46,700 bases of DNA from Actinomycetota bacterium (GTDB lineage Bacteria; Actinomycetota; Actinomycetes; Nanopelagicales; Nanopelagicaceae): NCBI GenBank assembly GCA_009698445.1, contig WLQG01000007.1, positions 1 through 46,700 of the forward strand, in the 5' to 3' direction. Positions 25,553 to 35,433 of the stretch are shown in pieces. The notes beneath the pieces are model-generated. The model did no database searches. It worked only from the letters and a program-made list of their open reading frames with translations, and was not told the origin of the DNA. Made by a program: the position numbers and the translations under genes. The stretch's first letter is position 1. Each line of letters begins with the position of its first letter.

Positions 25553-25558
25553 TACAAT
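25553..25558 (+). promoter_or_regulatory. Candidate leaderless promoter of the his-trp-lgt run (-10 TACAAT)
   Basis: TACAAT is a near-consensus -10 box exactly 6 nt before the hisD ATG, and no Shine-Dalgarno sequence is present, so the transcript would start at the initiation codon. The -35 region is poor. It is the only recognisable promoter ahead of the 12 kb hisD-lgt run. Confidence 0.45.
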
Positions 25559-25564
25559 TGGCAA

Positions 25565-26872
25565 ATGATTCGCACCGTTGACCTCCGTGGAAAAGCCTTA
25601 AGTAAGGCGCAATACAACGCCGAACTGCCACGCGCCGTGCTCGATGTCGCCGAAGCGATGCGATTGATTGAACCAATCTTGCATCGAGTTAAAACAGGTG
25701 GCGAAGAAGAGCTTCGCAAATTGGCACATGAATTTGATGGAGTTATTCCACCTTCAATTCGCGTTCCTCAAAAAGCCTTAGATGATGCGTTATCAGCACT
25801 TGATCCTGCTATTCGTGTTGCACTAGAACTTTCTATAGAGCGAGTCCGTGCAGTACATATGGATCAGATTCGAAATGAAAAAACTACGTCGGTCGTTGAT
25901 GGTGGGACGGTAACTGAGAAGTGGATTCCCGTAGATCGAGTTGGGCTCTATGTCCCAGGTGGTCGTGCGGTTTATCCAAGTAGTGTCGTTATGAATGTTA
26001 TTCCAGCACAGATTGCCAAAGTTTCATCAATTGCCGTTGCCTCACCTCCGCAAAACGATTGTGGTGGTTTACCGCATCCGACTATTTTGGCAGCCTGTGC
26101 ACTTTTAGGAGTAACAGAAGTATTTGCGGTTGGGGGAGCACAAGCAATCGCCATGTTTGCTTATGGCATTGATGGTCTGTGCCAGAAAGCAGATTTAGTT
26201 ACTGGACCAGGCAATATCTATGTGGCTGCAGCTAAGCGCGCACTTAGGGGCTTAATTGGAATTGATTCAGAAGCTGGCCCTACTGAGATCATGATTCTTG
26301 CGGATTCAAGTGCACTTGCTGCTGATGTTGCCGCAGATCTCATTAGCCAAGCCGAACATGATGTGATTGCAGCTGCGATATTGGTGACTGATTCACCAGA
26401 ATTAGTTGTGGCCGTTGAGGCAGAACTTAAGATTCGAGTTGCAGCAACTAAGCACGCGGATCGAATCACAAGTGCATTAACTGGAATTCAATCCGCAATT
26501 GTTCTAGTTGATAACACCGCGCAAAGTATTGATGTAGCCAATGCTTATGCCGCCGAACACTTAGAAATTCAGACTAAGAATGCACGCAATGACAGTAAGA
26601 GTATTAGAAATGCTGGCGCAGTTTTTATCGGGCGATTTTCTCCAGTATCACTTGGAGATTATTCCGCTGGCTCAAATCACGTTTTGCCAACGGGTGGCTG
26701 CGCATGCCATTCCAGTGGATTATCAGTCCAAAGCTTTTTGCGTGGAATCCATTTCATTGAATATGGCCAAAAAGCCTTCACTGATTTAGTCCCAACGGTA
26801 GTCACGCTAGCCAATTCAGAAGATTTGCCAGCACACGGTGAAGCGATGACAGCGCGCATGGAAAATCAATAA
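25565..26872 (+). CDS. hisD: Histidinol dehydrogenase HisD
   Basis: HisD catalyses the last two steps of histidine synthesis, oxidising L-histidinol to L-histidine with NAD+ and zinc. The 435-residue protein carries the family segments [46 protein letters not shown], and SQAEHDVIA with a zinc-ligand histidine, then [10 protein letters not shown] and [15 protein letters not shown]. Length is normal. It heads the his block and is followed directly by hisC with no intervening base. Confidence 0.97.
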   Translation: MIRTVDLRGKALSKAQYNAELPRAVLDVAEAMRLIEPILHRVKTGGEEELRKLAHEFDGVIPPSIRVPQKALDDALSALDPAIRVALELSIERVRAVHMDQIRNEKTTSVVDGGTVTEKWIPVDRVGLYVPGGRAVYPSSVVMNVIPAQIAKVSSIAVASPPQNDCGGLPHPTILAACALLGVTEVFAVGGAQAIAMFAYGIDGLCQKADLVTGPGNIYVAAAKRALRGLIGIDSEAGPTEIMILADSSALAADVAADLISQAEHDVIAAAILVTDSPELVVAVEAELKIRVAATKHADRITSALTGIQSAIVLVDNTAQSIDVANAYAAEHLEIQTKNARNDSKSIRNAGAVFIGRFSPVSLGDYSAGSNHVLPTGGCACHSSGLSVQSFLRGIHFIEYGQKAFTDLVPTVVTLANSEDLPAHGEAMTARMENQ

Positions 26873-27958
26873 ATGAACTGGCCTACATGGCTGCCACTGC
26901 GCAGCGAGTTGTCGCCACTTACTCCTTATGGCGCTCCTCAACTGCCAGCACAAGCCTCACTGAACACTAACGAGAATCCGTATGCGCCATCTCCTTCACT
27001 TCAAAAAGCTATTGCTGAGGCAGTCTTAAAAGTTTCGGCAGATTTAAATCGCTATCCTGACCGTGATGCAAATCAACTTCGAACCAAATTAGCTAACTAC
27101 ATAAACTCTGCAAGTGGCACAGATTTTTCATTGAATAACATCTGGGCTGCAAATGGCAGTAACGAGATCATCCAATCGATTTTCTTAGCGTTTGGCGAAG
27201 GTACGGCACTTGGCTTTAATCCTTCCTATTCCATGCACCCACTCATAGCCAAGGTATGCCGGACCAACTGGGTAGATGGAAAACGCAATGCAGATTTTTC
27301 CCTCAATATTGACCACGCAATTGCTGAGATTGCTTCTGTAAAGCCCCTGATTACTTTCATTACTACACCTAATAACCCTACAGGCGGATCAATTTCAATT
27401 TCAGAAATTCAAAATCTAGCCGATGCAAGCGCACAAGTTGGTGGATTGCTTATCGTCGATGAAGCCTACGCAGAGTTCTCGTCGCAGAAATCTGCGGTAA
27501 CTCTGATTGAGAAGAATCCGCATGTCTTAGTAATTCGCACAATGAGTAAGGCATTTGCTTTTGCAGGTGCTCGTGTAGGTTATTTAGTTTGTGACAGCGC
27601 TGTTAAAGATGCCATGATGCTGGTTCGTCTGCCGTATCACTTAAGTGCAATCACTCAAGCAGCAGCGTGCGTGGCTATAGATTTCAAAGATGAACTGTTG
27701 GGTTATGTCGCAACTCTTATTTCGGCCAGAGAATCATTAGTGCAGGCCCTTCATAATCTGGGCTTGCAAACCATTCCGACTAGCGCAAATTTCATTTTGT
27801 TTACAGGATTTAAGGCGGATGCCACTAAACTTTGGAGTGAACTTCTAGGCAAAGGTGTCCTTATTAGAGATGTCGGCCTTCCAGGTTATTTGCGCGTAAG
27901 CGTTGGCAACGAAGCCGAAAACACTCTATTTATTTCTGCATTACAAGAACTCATTTAA
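26873..27958 (+). CDS. hisC: Histidinol-phosphate aminotransferase HisC
   Basis: HisC is a fold-type I PLP aminotransferase that converts imidazole acetol phosphate to histidinol phosphate. The 361 residues include NENPYAPSP, NRYPD, GSNEIIQSIF, TTPNNPTG, VDEAYAEF, and RTMSKAFAFAGARVGY with the PLP lysine. The start ATG follows the hisD TAA immediately. It could in principle also serve aromatic amino acids, as some actinobacterial HisC-like enzymes do, but operon position supports histidine synthesis. Confidence 0.95.
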   Translation: MNWPTWLPLRSELSPLTPYGAPQLPAQASLNTNENPYAPSPSLQKAIAEAVLKVSADLNRYPDRDANQLRTKLANYINSASGTDFSLNNIWAANGSNEIIQSIFLAFGEGTALGFNPSYSMHPLIAKVCRTNWVDGKRNADFSLNIDHAIAEIASVKPLITFITTPNNPTGGSISISEIQNLADASAQVGGLLIVDEAYAEFSSQKSAVTLIEKNPHVLVIRTMSKAFAFAGARVGYLVCDSAVKDAMMLVRLPYHLSAITQAAACVAIDFKDELLGYVATLISARESLVQALHNLGLQTIPTSANFILFTGFKADATKLWSELLGKGVLIRDVGLPGYLRVSVGNEAENTLFISALQELI

Positions 27959-27970
27959 GGAGAGGCCACC

Positions 27971-28555
27971 ATGAGAACTGCACGCGTTGAAAGAGAAACC
28001 AAAGAGTCACATGTATTAGTCCAACTCAATTTGGATGGCCAAGGTGTTATCGATGTTTCGACTGGGGTTCCGTTTTTTGATCACATGATGTCGCAATTAG
28101 GCAAACACTCTGGCTTTGACCTCACAGTTAAAACAAAAGGCGACGTTGATGTTGATTCACACCATAGTGTTGAAGATACTTCTCTGGCCTTTGGCCAAGC
28201 ACTTCGCGAAGCATTGGGGGATAAAGCCGGTATTCGCCGCTTCGGTGATGCGATGGTTCCCTTGGATGAAGTATTAGTTCAAGCAGCCGTTGATTTATCT
28301 GGTCGACCATATTTAGTACATCGCCAACCTGAAATCGTTGAACTCATAGGAACTTTCGACACAACATTGGGGAAGCACATTTGGGAATCAATTGTCGCAG
28401 AGGCCCACATTGCTTTGCATATTCGCGTCCTTGAAGGCAGAAATGCGCACCACGTTTTTGAAGCGCAGTTCAAAGCTGTTGCTCGAGCATTGCGTGATGC
28501 AGTTTCACTTGATGGCAGAGTTGCTGGAATTCCATCTACAAAAGGCTCTCTTTGA
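27971..28555 (+). CDS. hisB: Imidazoleglycerol-phosphate dehydratase HisB
   Basis: This is a monofunctional HisB of 194 residues without the N-terminal phosphatase found in enterobacteria. Metal-binding histidine motifs are FFDHMMSQLGKHSGFDL, DSHHSVEDT and the late EGRNAHHVFEAQFKA. It dehydrates imidazole glycerol phosphate. A strong AAGGAGAGG ribosome-binding site lies in the 12 bp after hisC. The histidinol-phosphate phosphatase step must be encoded elsewhere. The stop overlaps the TTG start of hisH. Confidence 0.96.
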   Translation: MRTARVERETKESHVLVQLNLDGQGVIDVSTGVPFFDHMMSQLGKHSGFDLTVKTKGDVDVDSHHSVEDTSLAFGQALREALGDKAGIRRFGDAMVPLDEVLVQAAVDLSGRPYLVHRQPEIVELIGTFDTTLGKHIWESIVAEAHIALHIRVLEGRNAHHVFEAQFKAVARALRDAVSLDGRVAGIPSTKGSL

Positions 28556-29154
28556 TCGCAATACTTGATTACGGATCTGGCAACTTACGTTCTGCCGAGA
28601 GAGCATTTGCAACTTCGGGTTTAGATGTAGTTGTTACATCTGATCGCGAAGTAGCACTTAATGCTAAGGGTTTGGTAGTCCCAGGCGTAGGAGCATTTGC
28701 GGCTTGCATGCAGGGATTGAATGCAGTTGGTGGTCCAGAAATTATTCGTGAAAGAATTGTTAATGAGCGACCAGTTCTAGGTATTTGTATTGGAATGCAG
28801 ATTCTCTTTAGTCGTGGCACTGAACATAGCAAAAATGGCTCTCATGCTGGTGTTGGAATTTGGGATGGTGAAGTTTCACTACTTGAGGCCCCAATCCTTC
28901 CTCACATGGGTTGGAATAGCGTTGAAAGTGATGCACAAACTGTTTTGTTTCAGGGATTAGAAAACGAATCATTTTATTTCGTGCATTCTTATGCAGCCAA
29001 GAAAGCGGTAGGCAAGGCGCAAAGTTGGACTACTCATGGTGAAAAATTTGTATCAGCTGTTGAAGATGGCTATGTATCGGCAACTCAGTTTCATCCAGAA
29101 AAATCTGGAGATGCTGGATTGGCCTTTATTAAGAATTGGACGAAATCCATATGA
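28552..29154 (+). CDS. hisH: Imidazole glycerol phosphate synthase, glutaminase subunit HisH
   Basis: HisH releases ammonia from glutamine and passes it to HisF. The 200-residue class I glutamine amidotransferase begins [10 protein letters not shown] and has GVGAF, the nucleophile elbow GICIGMQ with its cysteine, and the histidine-glutamate pair in TQFHPEKSG. Translation starts at a TTG that overlaps the hisB stop (TTGA); no other start gives the conserved N-terminus. It ends on an ATGA overlap with priA. Confidence 0.95.
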   Translation: MIAILDYGSGNLRSAERAFATSGLDVVVTSDREVALNAKGLVVPGVGAFAACMQGLNAVGGPEIIRERIVNERPVLGICIGMQILFSRGTEHSKNGSHAGVGIWDGEVSLLEAPILPHMGWNSVESDAQTVLFQGLENESFYFVHSYAAKKAVGKAQSWTTHGEKFVSAVEDGYVSATQFHPEKSGDAGLAFIKNWTKSI

Positions 29155-29876
29155 GTTATTTAGAACTTTTACCGGCCGTTGATGTAAAAGATGGGCGTGC
29201 AGTACGTCTGGTTCAAGGCGAGCTTTCACAAGAAAGTATTTATGGTGCGCCCCTTGACGTTGCCCTTGAATTTCAGGCTGCGGGAGCCGAGTGGTTACAT
29301 CTCGTTGATCTTGATGCCGCGTTCGGTCGTGGCGATAACGCCGAACTTTTAGCGCAGGTTGTTGGAGCACTGGATATTAAAGTTGAACTCTCTGGTGGAA
29401 TTCGCGATGACGAATCTTTACGCCGCGCACTTGCAACAGGTTGTCACAGAGTGAATTTAGGTACAGCTGCACTTGAAGATCCAGAATGGACTGCCCGTGT
29501 AATTGGCGAATTCGGTGATCGCATCGCAGTTGGTCTAGATGTTCGTGGCCATGTTCTAGCCGCGCGTGGTTGGACCAAAGAGGGCGGGGATCTATTTGAG
29601 ACCCTTTCACGTTTAGAAAAAGATGGCTGCGCTAGATATGTAGTAACCGATGTTACAAAAGATGGAACGCTGGCTGGTCCAAATCTAGAGTTACTTCAAT
29701 CAGTGTGTGCTGCAACAAAGAAACCAGTTGTAGCAAGTGGTGGAATCTCATCACTTGCAGACATTGCTGCCTTATGTGCATTGAATGAAACTGGAGTAGA
29801 AGGTGCGATAGTTGGAAAAGCTTTATATGCCGGGGCATTTACTTTGCAAGAAGCGCTAAAGGTTACTGGACGATGA
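29151..29876 (+). CDS. priA: PriA/HisA phosphoribosyl isomerase (probably dual His/Trp)
   Basis: The 241-residue TIM barrel isomerises ProFAR in histidine synthesis. In many Actinobacteria the same enzyme, PriA, also isomerises phosphoribosylanthranilate because trpF is absent. The ATG at 29151, overlapping the hisH stop, yields [15 protein letters not shown], the normal N-terminus. Catalytic aspartates lie in AVDVKDG and VTDVTKDGT, with phosphate-binding ELSGGIRD and VASGGISSL. No trpF lies between trpC and trpB in this window, so the dual role is likely but inferred. Confidence 0.93.
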   Translation: MSYLELLPAVDVKDGRAVRLVQGELSQESIYGAPLDVALEFQAAGAEWLHLVDLDAAFGRGDNAELLAQVVGALDIKVELSGGIRDDESLRRALATGCHRVNLGTAALEDPEWTARVIGEFGDRIAVGLDVRGHVLAARGWTKEGGDLFETLSRLEKDGCARYVVTDVTKDGTLAGPNLELLQSVCAATKKPVVASGGISSLADIAALCALNETGVEGAIVGKALYAGAFTLQEALKVTGR

Positions 29877-30646
29877 CTTTGTCAGTTCGAATCATCGCCT
29901 GCCTTGATGTCACTGATGGACGTGTAGTTAAGGGAGTTAACTTCACAAATCTGGTTGATGCAGGTGATCCAGTTGAAATGGCCGCACTTTATGGCAGCGA
30001 AGGTGTCGACGAGCTAACGTTTCTAGATATCTCAGCAAGTATTATTGGGCGCGAGACAACGCTGGATGTTGTACGACGAACTGCGGAACAAGTATTTATT
30101 CCATTGACTGTTGGTGGGGGAATTAGAAGCGTAGAAGATGTTGATCGGTTACTTCGAGCAGGCGCAGACAAGGTGTCAATGAATACTGCCGCAATAGAAC
30201 GACCAGAATTAATCGCCGAAATTGCAGATAAATTTGGTTCACAAGTTTTAGTTCTATCAGTTGATGCCCGCCGCGCACGAACCGAGTCAGGTTTTGAAGT
30301 CACTACACATGGTGGCCGTGAAGGTACAGGAATAGATGCCCTAGCCTGGACCGAAAAAGCGTGCGCACTTGGTGCGGGTGAAATTTTACTTAACTCTATG
30401 GATGCTGATGGCACTCGCGCTGGTTATGACATAGGAATGATTACCGCAATCAGATCAGTAACTAAAACTCCACTGATTGCTAGCGGTGGAGCCGGAGCTC
30501 TTGAGGATTTTGCGGCAGCAATCGATGCAGGCGCTGATGCGCTACTTGCAGCAAGCGTGTTTCACTTTGGTATTCATCGAATTGGTGATGTGAAGTCCTA
30601 TCTCAATACGCATAATTATCCGGTTCGCATGCAGGCTGCCCGATAA
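29873..30646 (+). CDS. hisF: Imidazole glycerol phosphate synthase, cyclase subunit HisF
   Basis: HisF condenses PRFAR with ammonia from HisH, giving imidazole glycerol phosphate and AICAR. The 257-residue half-barrel repeat protein has [17 protein letters not shown] with its catalytic Asp, [19 protein letters not shown] with the second Asp, [13 protein letters not shown] and [11 protein letters not shown]. It overlaps priA by ATGA and lies 14 bp before hisI. Confidence 0.97.
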   Translation: MTLSVRIIACLDVTDGRVVKGVNFTNLVDAGDPVEMAALYGSEGVDELTFLDISASIIGRETTLDVVRRTAEQVFIPLTVGGGIRSVEDVDRLLRAGADKVSMNTAAIERPELIAEIADKFGSQVLVLSVDARRARTESGFEVTTHGGREGTGIDALAWTEKACALGAGEILLNSMDADGTRAGYDIGMITAIRSVTKTPLIASGGAGALEDFAAAIDAGADALLAASVFHFGIHRIGDVKSYLNTHNYPVRMQAAR

Positions 30647-30660
30647 GGCAGAATTAGGCC

Positions 30661-30999
30661 ATGAGCGCCCTTGATCCTGCAATTGTGAATCTACTCAAAG
30701 ATTCTTCGGCGCTTATTCCTGCCGTGGTTCAAGATGTCGTCTCCAAGGAAGTTTTGATGCTTGCATACATGAGCACCGAATCTTTGGCTCTCACATTAAA
30801 GACAGGAAAAGCCACGTACTTCTCACGCTCTCGCAACGAGATTTGGGTGAAGGGTGCAACATCTGGCCATTTTCAAGAAGTTCAATCAGTATCACTTGAT
30901 TGCGATGGAGATGCGTTGCTAATTCACGTTAAGCAAACTGGGGTCGCTTGTCACACTGGCGAAAAAACCTGTTTCCATAAACCGATAGCGATGGGTTGA
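30661..30999 (+). CDS. hisI: Phosphoribosyl-AMP cyclohydrolase HisI
   Basis: This is a 112-residue zinc- and magnesium-dependent hydrolase that opens the purine ring of PR-AMP. Motifs seen are MLAYMSTESL, GKATYFSRSRNEIWVKG, the metal-binding DCDGDALL, and GVACHTGEKTCF with zinc cysteines. It is HisI alone, without the HisE pyrophosphohydrolase fusion common in proteobacteria; hisE and hisG are not in this window. It lies 4 bp before trpE, joining the his and trp blocks. Confidence 0.96.
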   Translation: MSALDPAIVNLLKDSSALIPAVVQDVVSKEVLMLAYMSTESLALTLKTGKATYFSRSRNEIWVKGATSGHFQEVQSVSLDCDGDALLIHVKQTGVACHTGEKTCFHKPIAMG

Positions 31000-31003
31000 T
31001 TCA

Positions 31004-32488
31004 ATGAACCTGGAAGAGTTTCGCGCCTATGCAAAAGTTTCAAACGTTATTCCGGTTTCGCGCCGCTTACTTGCAGATGGCGAAACTCCGTTAGGTGTTT
31101 ACAGAAAATTAGCTAAGGATGCTCCAAATACATTTCTCCTTGAATCAGCCGAACATGGTGGGGCGTGGTCACGGTATTCATTTATCGGTGTTCGAAGTGA
31201 AGCAACGCTGAGTGAAAAAGATGGAAAGGCTTATTGGCAAGGTAGCGCCCCAGCTGGTGCACCCACTGGAATTGATCCGCTAGAGGCTTTGCGCTTATCT
31301 GCCGCACACCTGAAATCACCAAAGATTGCTGGGCTTCCGCCATTAACTGGGGGATTAGTCGGATTTATGGGCTATGACGTAGTTCGCCGCCTTGAAAAAC
31401 TTCCTAACCTTTCAGTAAAAGATTTGCCACTTCCTGAACTCAGTTTTATGTTGACCAGTGATTTAGCAGTACTCGACCATAGTGACGGAACGATTACTTT
31501 GATTGCTAATGCAATCAACTGGGATGGAAGCGATGATCGCATCGATGAAGCATTCGCATCATGTAACGCACGCCTTGATCGGATGCAAAAGGATTTGGCA
31601 ACATCATTGCCGGGGGACATTGCACAAATTGATTCTCACGCCGCACCTATTTTCAATGCAAATATGTCTGGTGATGAATTCAAGTCAAAAATTGCACGTG
31701 CCAAAGAAGAAATTCTTGCAGGTGAAGCTTTTCAAATAGTGCTCTCACAGCGATTCTCAATGCCGTGCACCGCCGATGCAATTGACGTATATCGAATGTT
31801 GCGCCTAAATAACCCAAGTCCCTATATGTACCTCTTTCGTTTCAGCGAAGGTGTCACAATCGTGGGATCTAGTCCTGAAGCGTTAGTCAAAGTTAATGAT
31901 CGCGAAGTGATGATTCATCCAATTGCTGGAACTCGTAGAAGGTCATCATCACCTGAAGAAGATCACCGATTGGGCGAAGAACTACTGGCTGATCCCAAAG
32001 AACGTGCAGAGCATTTGATGCTCGTTGATTTAGGGCGCAATGATTTAGGGCGTGTGTGTGCTCCAGGAAGCGTTGAAGTTATTGATTTCATGCACATTGA
32101 ACGCTACTCACATGTGATGCATATTGTTTCTACTGTGACTGGAAAACTGGCAGATCATTCCACGCCAGTAGATGCTCTCTTCTCAGTATTTCCTGCGGGA
32201 ACATTATCTGGTGCACCAAAACCACGCGCGATGGAGATCATTGAAGAACTCGAGCCAACTAGGCGCGGTGTGTATGGCGGCATCGTTGGATACATAGATT
32301 TCACGGGAAACATTGATACATGCATCGCTATTAGAACCGCACTTATTCACGATGGTGTTGCATATGTTCAGGCTGGCGCCGGAATTGTTGCCGACTCAGA
32401 TCCCGAATCTGAAAATCAAGAATGTCGTAACAAGGCAGCAGCGGTCCTGATGGCCATTGACGCTGCAAATAGATTGCGTAAGAGCTAA
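31004..32488 (+). CDS. trpE: Anthranilate synthase component I TrpE
   Basis: TrpE converts chorismate to anthranilate, using ammonia from a TrpG-type partner that is not encoded nearby. The 494-residue protein has the N-terminal LLESAEHGGAWSRYSFIGV, the feedback-site-like segment early on, and the chorismate-binding C-terminal half with IVLSQRF, PSPYMYLF, PIAGTRRR, LMLVDLGRNDLGRV, FPAGTLSGAPKPRAMEII and AGAGIVADSDPE. The stop TAATG overlaps the small gene that follows. Confidence 0.96.
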   Translation: MNLEEFRAYAKVSNVIPVSRRLLADGETPLGVYRKLAKDAPNTFLLESAEHGGAWSRYSFIGVRSEATLSEKDGKAYWQGSAPAGAPTGIDPLEALRLSAAHLKSPKIAGLPPLTGGLVGFMGYDVVRRLEKLPNLSVKDLPLPELSFMLTSDLAVLDHSDGTITLIANAINWDGSDDRIDEAFASCNARLDRMQKDLATSLPGDIAQIDSHAAPIFNANMSGDEFKSKIARAKEEILAGEAFQIVLSQRFSMPCTADAIDVYRMLRLNNPSPYMYLFRFSEGVTIVGSSPEALVKVNDREVMIHPIAGTRRRSSSPEEDHRLGEELLADPKERAEHLMLVDLGRNDLGRVCAPGSVEVIDFMHIERYSHVMHIVSTVTGKLADHSTPVDALFSVFPAGTLSGAPKPRAMEIIEELEPTRRGVYGGIVGYIDFTGNIDTCIAIRTALIHDGVAYVQAGAGIVADSDPESENQECRNKAAAVLMAIDAANRLRKS

Positions 32489-32658
32489 TGAATCAATCAA
32501 TGGCAATAATTATAAGTATTTTTGTAGTTTTTGCGGCAGTAACCCTCATTGGTAAAAAATTTAATCTTTCATCGCGCTATGAGAGAAAGCCTCGGGTTCT
32601 CAATTCATGGAACGCCTTAGATAAAGGCATTGATCCGACAGATGAGAACAAAGCATGA
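32488..32658 (+). CDS. 56-residue trp-operon membrane protein, likely minimal Trp-associated protein
   Basis: This is a short gene of 56 codons. Its ATG overlaps the trpE stop (TAATG) and its TGA overlaps the trpC start (ATGA), so it is very probably translated. Residues 5-22 form one hydrophobic helix (MAIIISIFVVFAAVTLIG), followed by a basic, polar tail with SSRYERKP, SWNALDKGIDPT and an acidic end. In other Actinobacteria a larger four-helix Trp-associated membrane protein sits at this site, and as I recall it ends in a similar RYER...W.ALD.G.DPT tail. This gene may be its shortened form. Function is unknown; homology needs a profile search. Confidence 0.7.
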   Translation: MNQSMAIIISIFVVFAAVTLIGKKFNLSSRYERKPRVLNSWNALDKGIDPTDENKA

Positions 32659-33440
32659 GCGTTCTTGATTCAATCATCGAAGGTGTTCGTGAAGATTTAG
32701 CTGCACGCCGAAAACCTTTGGCGCAGTTACAAGAGGCGATGGACCAAGCAGAAGCGGTACGAGACCCATTGTCTAGGTTGTTGAGTTCAGATATGTCAGT
32801 TATTGCCGAAGTAAAACGATCTTCTCCTAGCAAAGGCGCCCTTGCTGCAATTAATGATCCAGCAGGATTAGCCGAACAATATGAAAGCGCTGGGGCAACA
32901 ATCATCAGTGTTTTGACTGAACAACGCCGATTTGGTGGCTCACTTACCGATCTTGATGCAGTTCGCTCGCGCGTTAATATTCCAATTCTTCGCAAAGATT
33001 TTATGGTCGACGAATATCAATTCTTTGAAGCACGCGCCCATGGTGCAGATCTTGTTTTACTTATCGTTGCTGCTTTGAGCCAATCTCAACTTAATGATTT
33101 TCATCAGCTCTCAGAAGGTTTGGGGATGCGCGCACTTGTTGAGGTTCACACTAATGATGAATTGGAACGAGCCCTTGAAATTTCACCCTCAATTATTGGC
33201 GTTAATTCACGCAACTTGAAAACCCTGGACGTAGATGCACAAAGCTTTGCCGAACTTATTCCACGTATCCCTCGTGATGTAGTGAGGGTTGCTGAATCCG
33301 GAATCTCAACGCGCAAAGATGTGGAATTTGCGCAATCTAATGGGGCAACTGCGATTTTGGTGGGTGAGGCCTTAGTGCGTGCGGGTGATCCTGCTTTAGC
33401 GATGCGAGAACTTCTGGGTCTAGATAGGCTTGGGCAATGA
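32655..33440 (+). CDS. trpC: Indole-3-glycerol phosphate synthase TrpC
   Basis: TrpC is a TIM-barrel enzyme that closes the indole ring from CdRP. The 261 residues show [15 protein letters not shown] with the catalytic lysine, [26 protein letters not shown], and the late [13 protein letters not shown] and AESGIST phosphate-binding loop. It is not fused to TrpF, unlike the E. coli enzyme. ATG overlaps the preceding small gene by 4 bp and the stop overlaps trpB by 4 bp. Confidence 0.97.
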   Translation: MSVLDSIIEGVREDLAARRKPLAQLQEAMDQAEAVRDPLSRLLSSDMSVIAEVKRSSPSKGALAAINDPAGLAEQYESAGATIISVLTEQRRFGGSLTDLDAVRSRVNIPILRKDFMVDEYQFFEARAHGADLVLLIVAALSQSQLNDFHQLSEGLGMRALVEVHTNDELERALEISPSIIGVNSRNLKTLDVDAQSFAELIPRIPRDVVRVAESGISTRKDVEFAQSNGATAILVGEALVRAGDPALAMRELLGLDRLGQ

Positions 33441-34633
33441 GTATTCAAACTAGTGAGGTACTTGGGCACTTTGGCCAGTACGGTGGGCGTTTTGTTCCTG
33501 AAGCTCTCATCGCAGCGCTAGATGAGTTAGAAGCCGCGCATAACGCAGCGAAATCCGATCCAATTTTCCAAGCAGAACTTGCCGAACTTCATCGCACGTA
33601 TACCGGTCGTCCAAGCATCATCACTGAAGCTAAAAGATTTGCTGAACATGCTGGTGGTGCGAGAATATTATTAAAGCGCGAAGATCTCAACCACACGGGT
33701 AGTCATAAAATTAATAATGTTTTAGGTCAAGCCCTGCTTACTAAAAAGATGGGAAAGAAGCGCATCATTGCTGAAACTGGAGCTGGGCAACACGGCGTTG
33801 CCGCAGCAACAGCAGCGGCATTATTAGGACTTGAATGTGTTGTTTATATGGGTGAGGAAGATACTCGCCGACAATCTCTCAACGTGGCACGTATGAAGTT
33901 ATTGGGGGCAGAAGTTGTTCCTGTCACTTCTGGCTCACGCACATTAAAAGATGCCATCAATGAAGCGATGCGCGACTGGGTCACTAACGTTGCAACTACG
34001 CATTACATGTTAGGCACAGTAGCGGGTCCACATCCATTCCCAACTATGGTCCGCGATTTTCATAAAATTATTGGTGAAGAAGCGCGTGAACAAGTAATTG
34101 CTTTAACAGGGAAACTACCTGATGCTGTTCTTGCATGTATCGGTGGTGGTTCTAACGCCATCGGTATTTTCCATGCATTTATTCCTGATGCTGGTGTCCG
34201 GTTAATTGGATTAGAAGCTGGTGGTGATGGAGTTGAAACTGGTCGCCATGCCGCAACGATCACTGGTGGTTCAGCTGGGGTATTGCACGGAACTCGCTCA
34301 TATGTTTTACAAGATGCCAATGGTCAGACAGTTGAGTCCCATTCGATTTCTGCCGGATTGGATTATCCAGGTGTTGGTCCTGAACATGCCTATTTACATG
34401 ACATAGGCCGAGCTGAATATCGCGCAGTCAATGATGATGCAGCAATGGCGGCATTTGCATTGTTGTGTCGAACCGAAGGAATTATTCCAGCGATTGAAAC
34501 TGCACATGCGCTTGCTGGAGCTCTAGTAATTGGTAATGAATTAGGGCCAGATGCCACGCTGCTTATAAATCTTTCTGGCCGTGGAGATAAAGATGTACAA
34601 ACAGCAGCGCAATACTTTGGAATTCCTCTGTGA
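33437..34633 (+). CDS. trpB: Tryptophan synthase beta subunit TrpB
   Basis: TrpB is the PLP-dependent subunit that condenses indole with serine. The 398-residue protein has [10 protein letters not shown] near the start, [15 protein letters not shown] with the PLP lysine, [11 protein letters not shown], the phosphate-binding [10 protein letters not shown] and the late [12 protein letters not shown]. This is the TrpB1 type that partners TrpA. It overlaps trpC through ATGA and trpA through GTGA. Confidence 0.98.
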   Translation: MSIQTSEVLGHFGQYGGRFVPEALIAALDELEAAHNAAKSDPIFQAELAELHRTYTGRPSIITEAKRFAEHAGGARILLKREDLNHTGSHKINNVLGQALLTKKMGKKRIIAETGAGQHGVAAATAAALLGLECVVYMGEEDTRRQSLNVARMKLLGAEVVPVTSGSRTLKDAINEAMRDWVTNVATTHYMLGTVAGPHPFPTMVRDFHKIIGEEAREQVIALTGKLPDAVLACIGGGSNAIGIFHAFIPDAGVRLIGLEAGGDGVETGRHAATITGGSAGVLHGTRSYVLQDANGQTVESHSISAGLDYPGVGPEHAYLHDIGRAEYRAVNDDAAMAAFALLCRTEGIIPAIETAHALAGALVIGNELGPDATLLINLSGRGDKDVQTAAQYFGIPL

Positions 34634-35433
34634 GCACACCGCTTGATGCAGTATTTCAAAAGGTCCGAAGCGAGAATCGCGCCGCACTGATTGCTTATAT
34701 CCCAGCAGGATTTCCAAGCCAGTCAGGTTGCGCAAAGGCCATTACCGCATTAGCTGCGGCAGGTGTTGATGCTATCGAAATTGGTTACCCGTATAGCGAT
34801 CCCGTTATGGATGGACCAACGATTCAAGAGGCTGCCGAAATTTCAATTAAGGGTGGAACAAATGCCGCCGATGTTTTTTCTGCGCTAAAGACTGCAACTA
34901 ATGCTGGTGTAGCTGCAGTAGTTATGACGTATTGGAACCCCATAGAAAAATATGGCCTGGATGCATTTGCCAAATCAATTGTGGAAAATGGTGGTTCAGG
35001 AGTTATTACTCCAGATTTAACAATCGAAGAATCTGACCGATGGCTTGAAGCAACAACTAAACATGGTATTAATCCAATCTATGTAGTTGCACCAAGTACT
35101 GCAGATGCTCGACTTGCGCAGGTCGTCGCAAAAACTGGGGGCTTTGTTTATGCCGCCTCCGTTATGGGCGTAACCGGTGCGCGCACTGATATTCCAGTCG
35201 ATGCCAGCGCTTTGGTCGCTCGCGTAAAAAATGCGACCGAACTTCCGGTTTCTGTTGGCTTAGGTGTCTCGACTCGAGAACAAGCAAAGCATGTAGCTGC
35301 ATATGCTGATGGTGTCATTGTTGGTTCTGCATTTATTAAATTGCTGCTCAACTCAAAAAGTGAGCAAGAAGGCCTTGATGCAATCACGGCTTTAGCCAAA
35401 GAATTAGCATTAGGTGTGCGCGAGGGACGATGA
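34630..35433 (+). CDS. trpA: Tryptophan synthase alpha subunit TrpA
   Basis: TrpA cleaves indole-3-glycerol phosphate and channels indole to TrpB. The 267-residue barrel carries [24 protein letters not shown] with the acid catalyst region, [15 protein letters not shown] and [10 protein letters not shown]. The GTG start overlaps the trpB stop. In the usual E. coli motif the second segment reads LGVPFSDP; here it is IGYPYSDP, as in other Actinobacteria. The stop overlaps the mauE-like gene by ATGA. Confidence 0.97.
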   Translation: MSTPLDAVFQKVRSENRAALIAYIPAGFPSQSGCAKAITALAAAGVDAIEIGYPYSDPVMDGPTIQEAAEISIKGGTNAADVFSALKTATNAGVAAVVMTYWNPIEKYGLDAFAKSIVENGGSGVITPDLTIEESDRWLEATTKHGINPIYVVAPSTADARLAQVVAKTGGFVYAASVMGVTGARTDIPVDASALVARVKNATELPVSVGLGVSTREQAKHVAAYADGVIVGSAFIKLLLNSKSEQEGLDAITALAKELALGVREGR

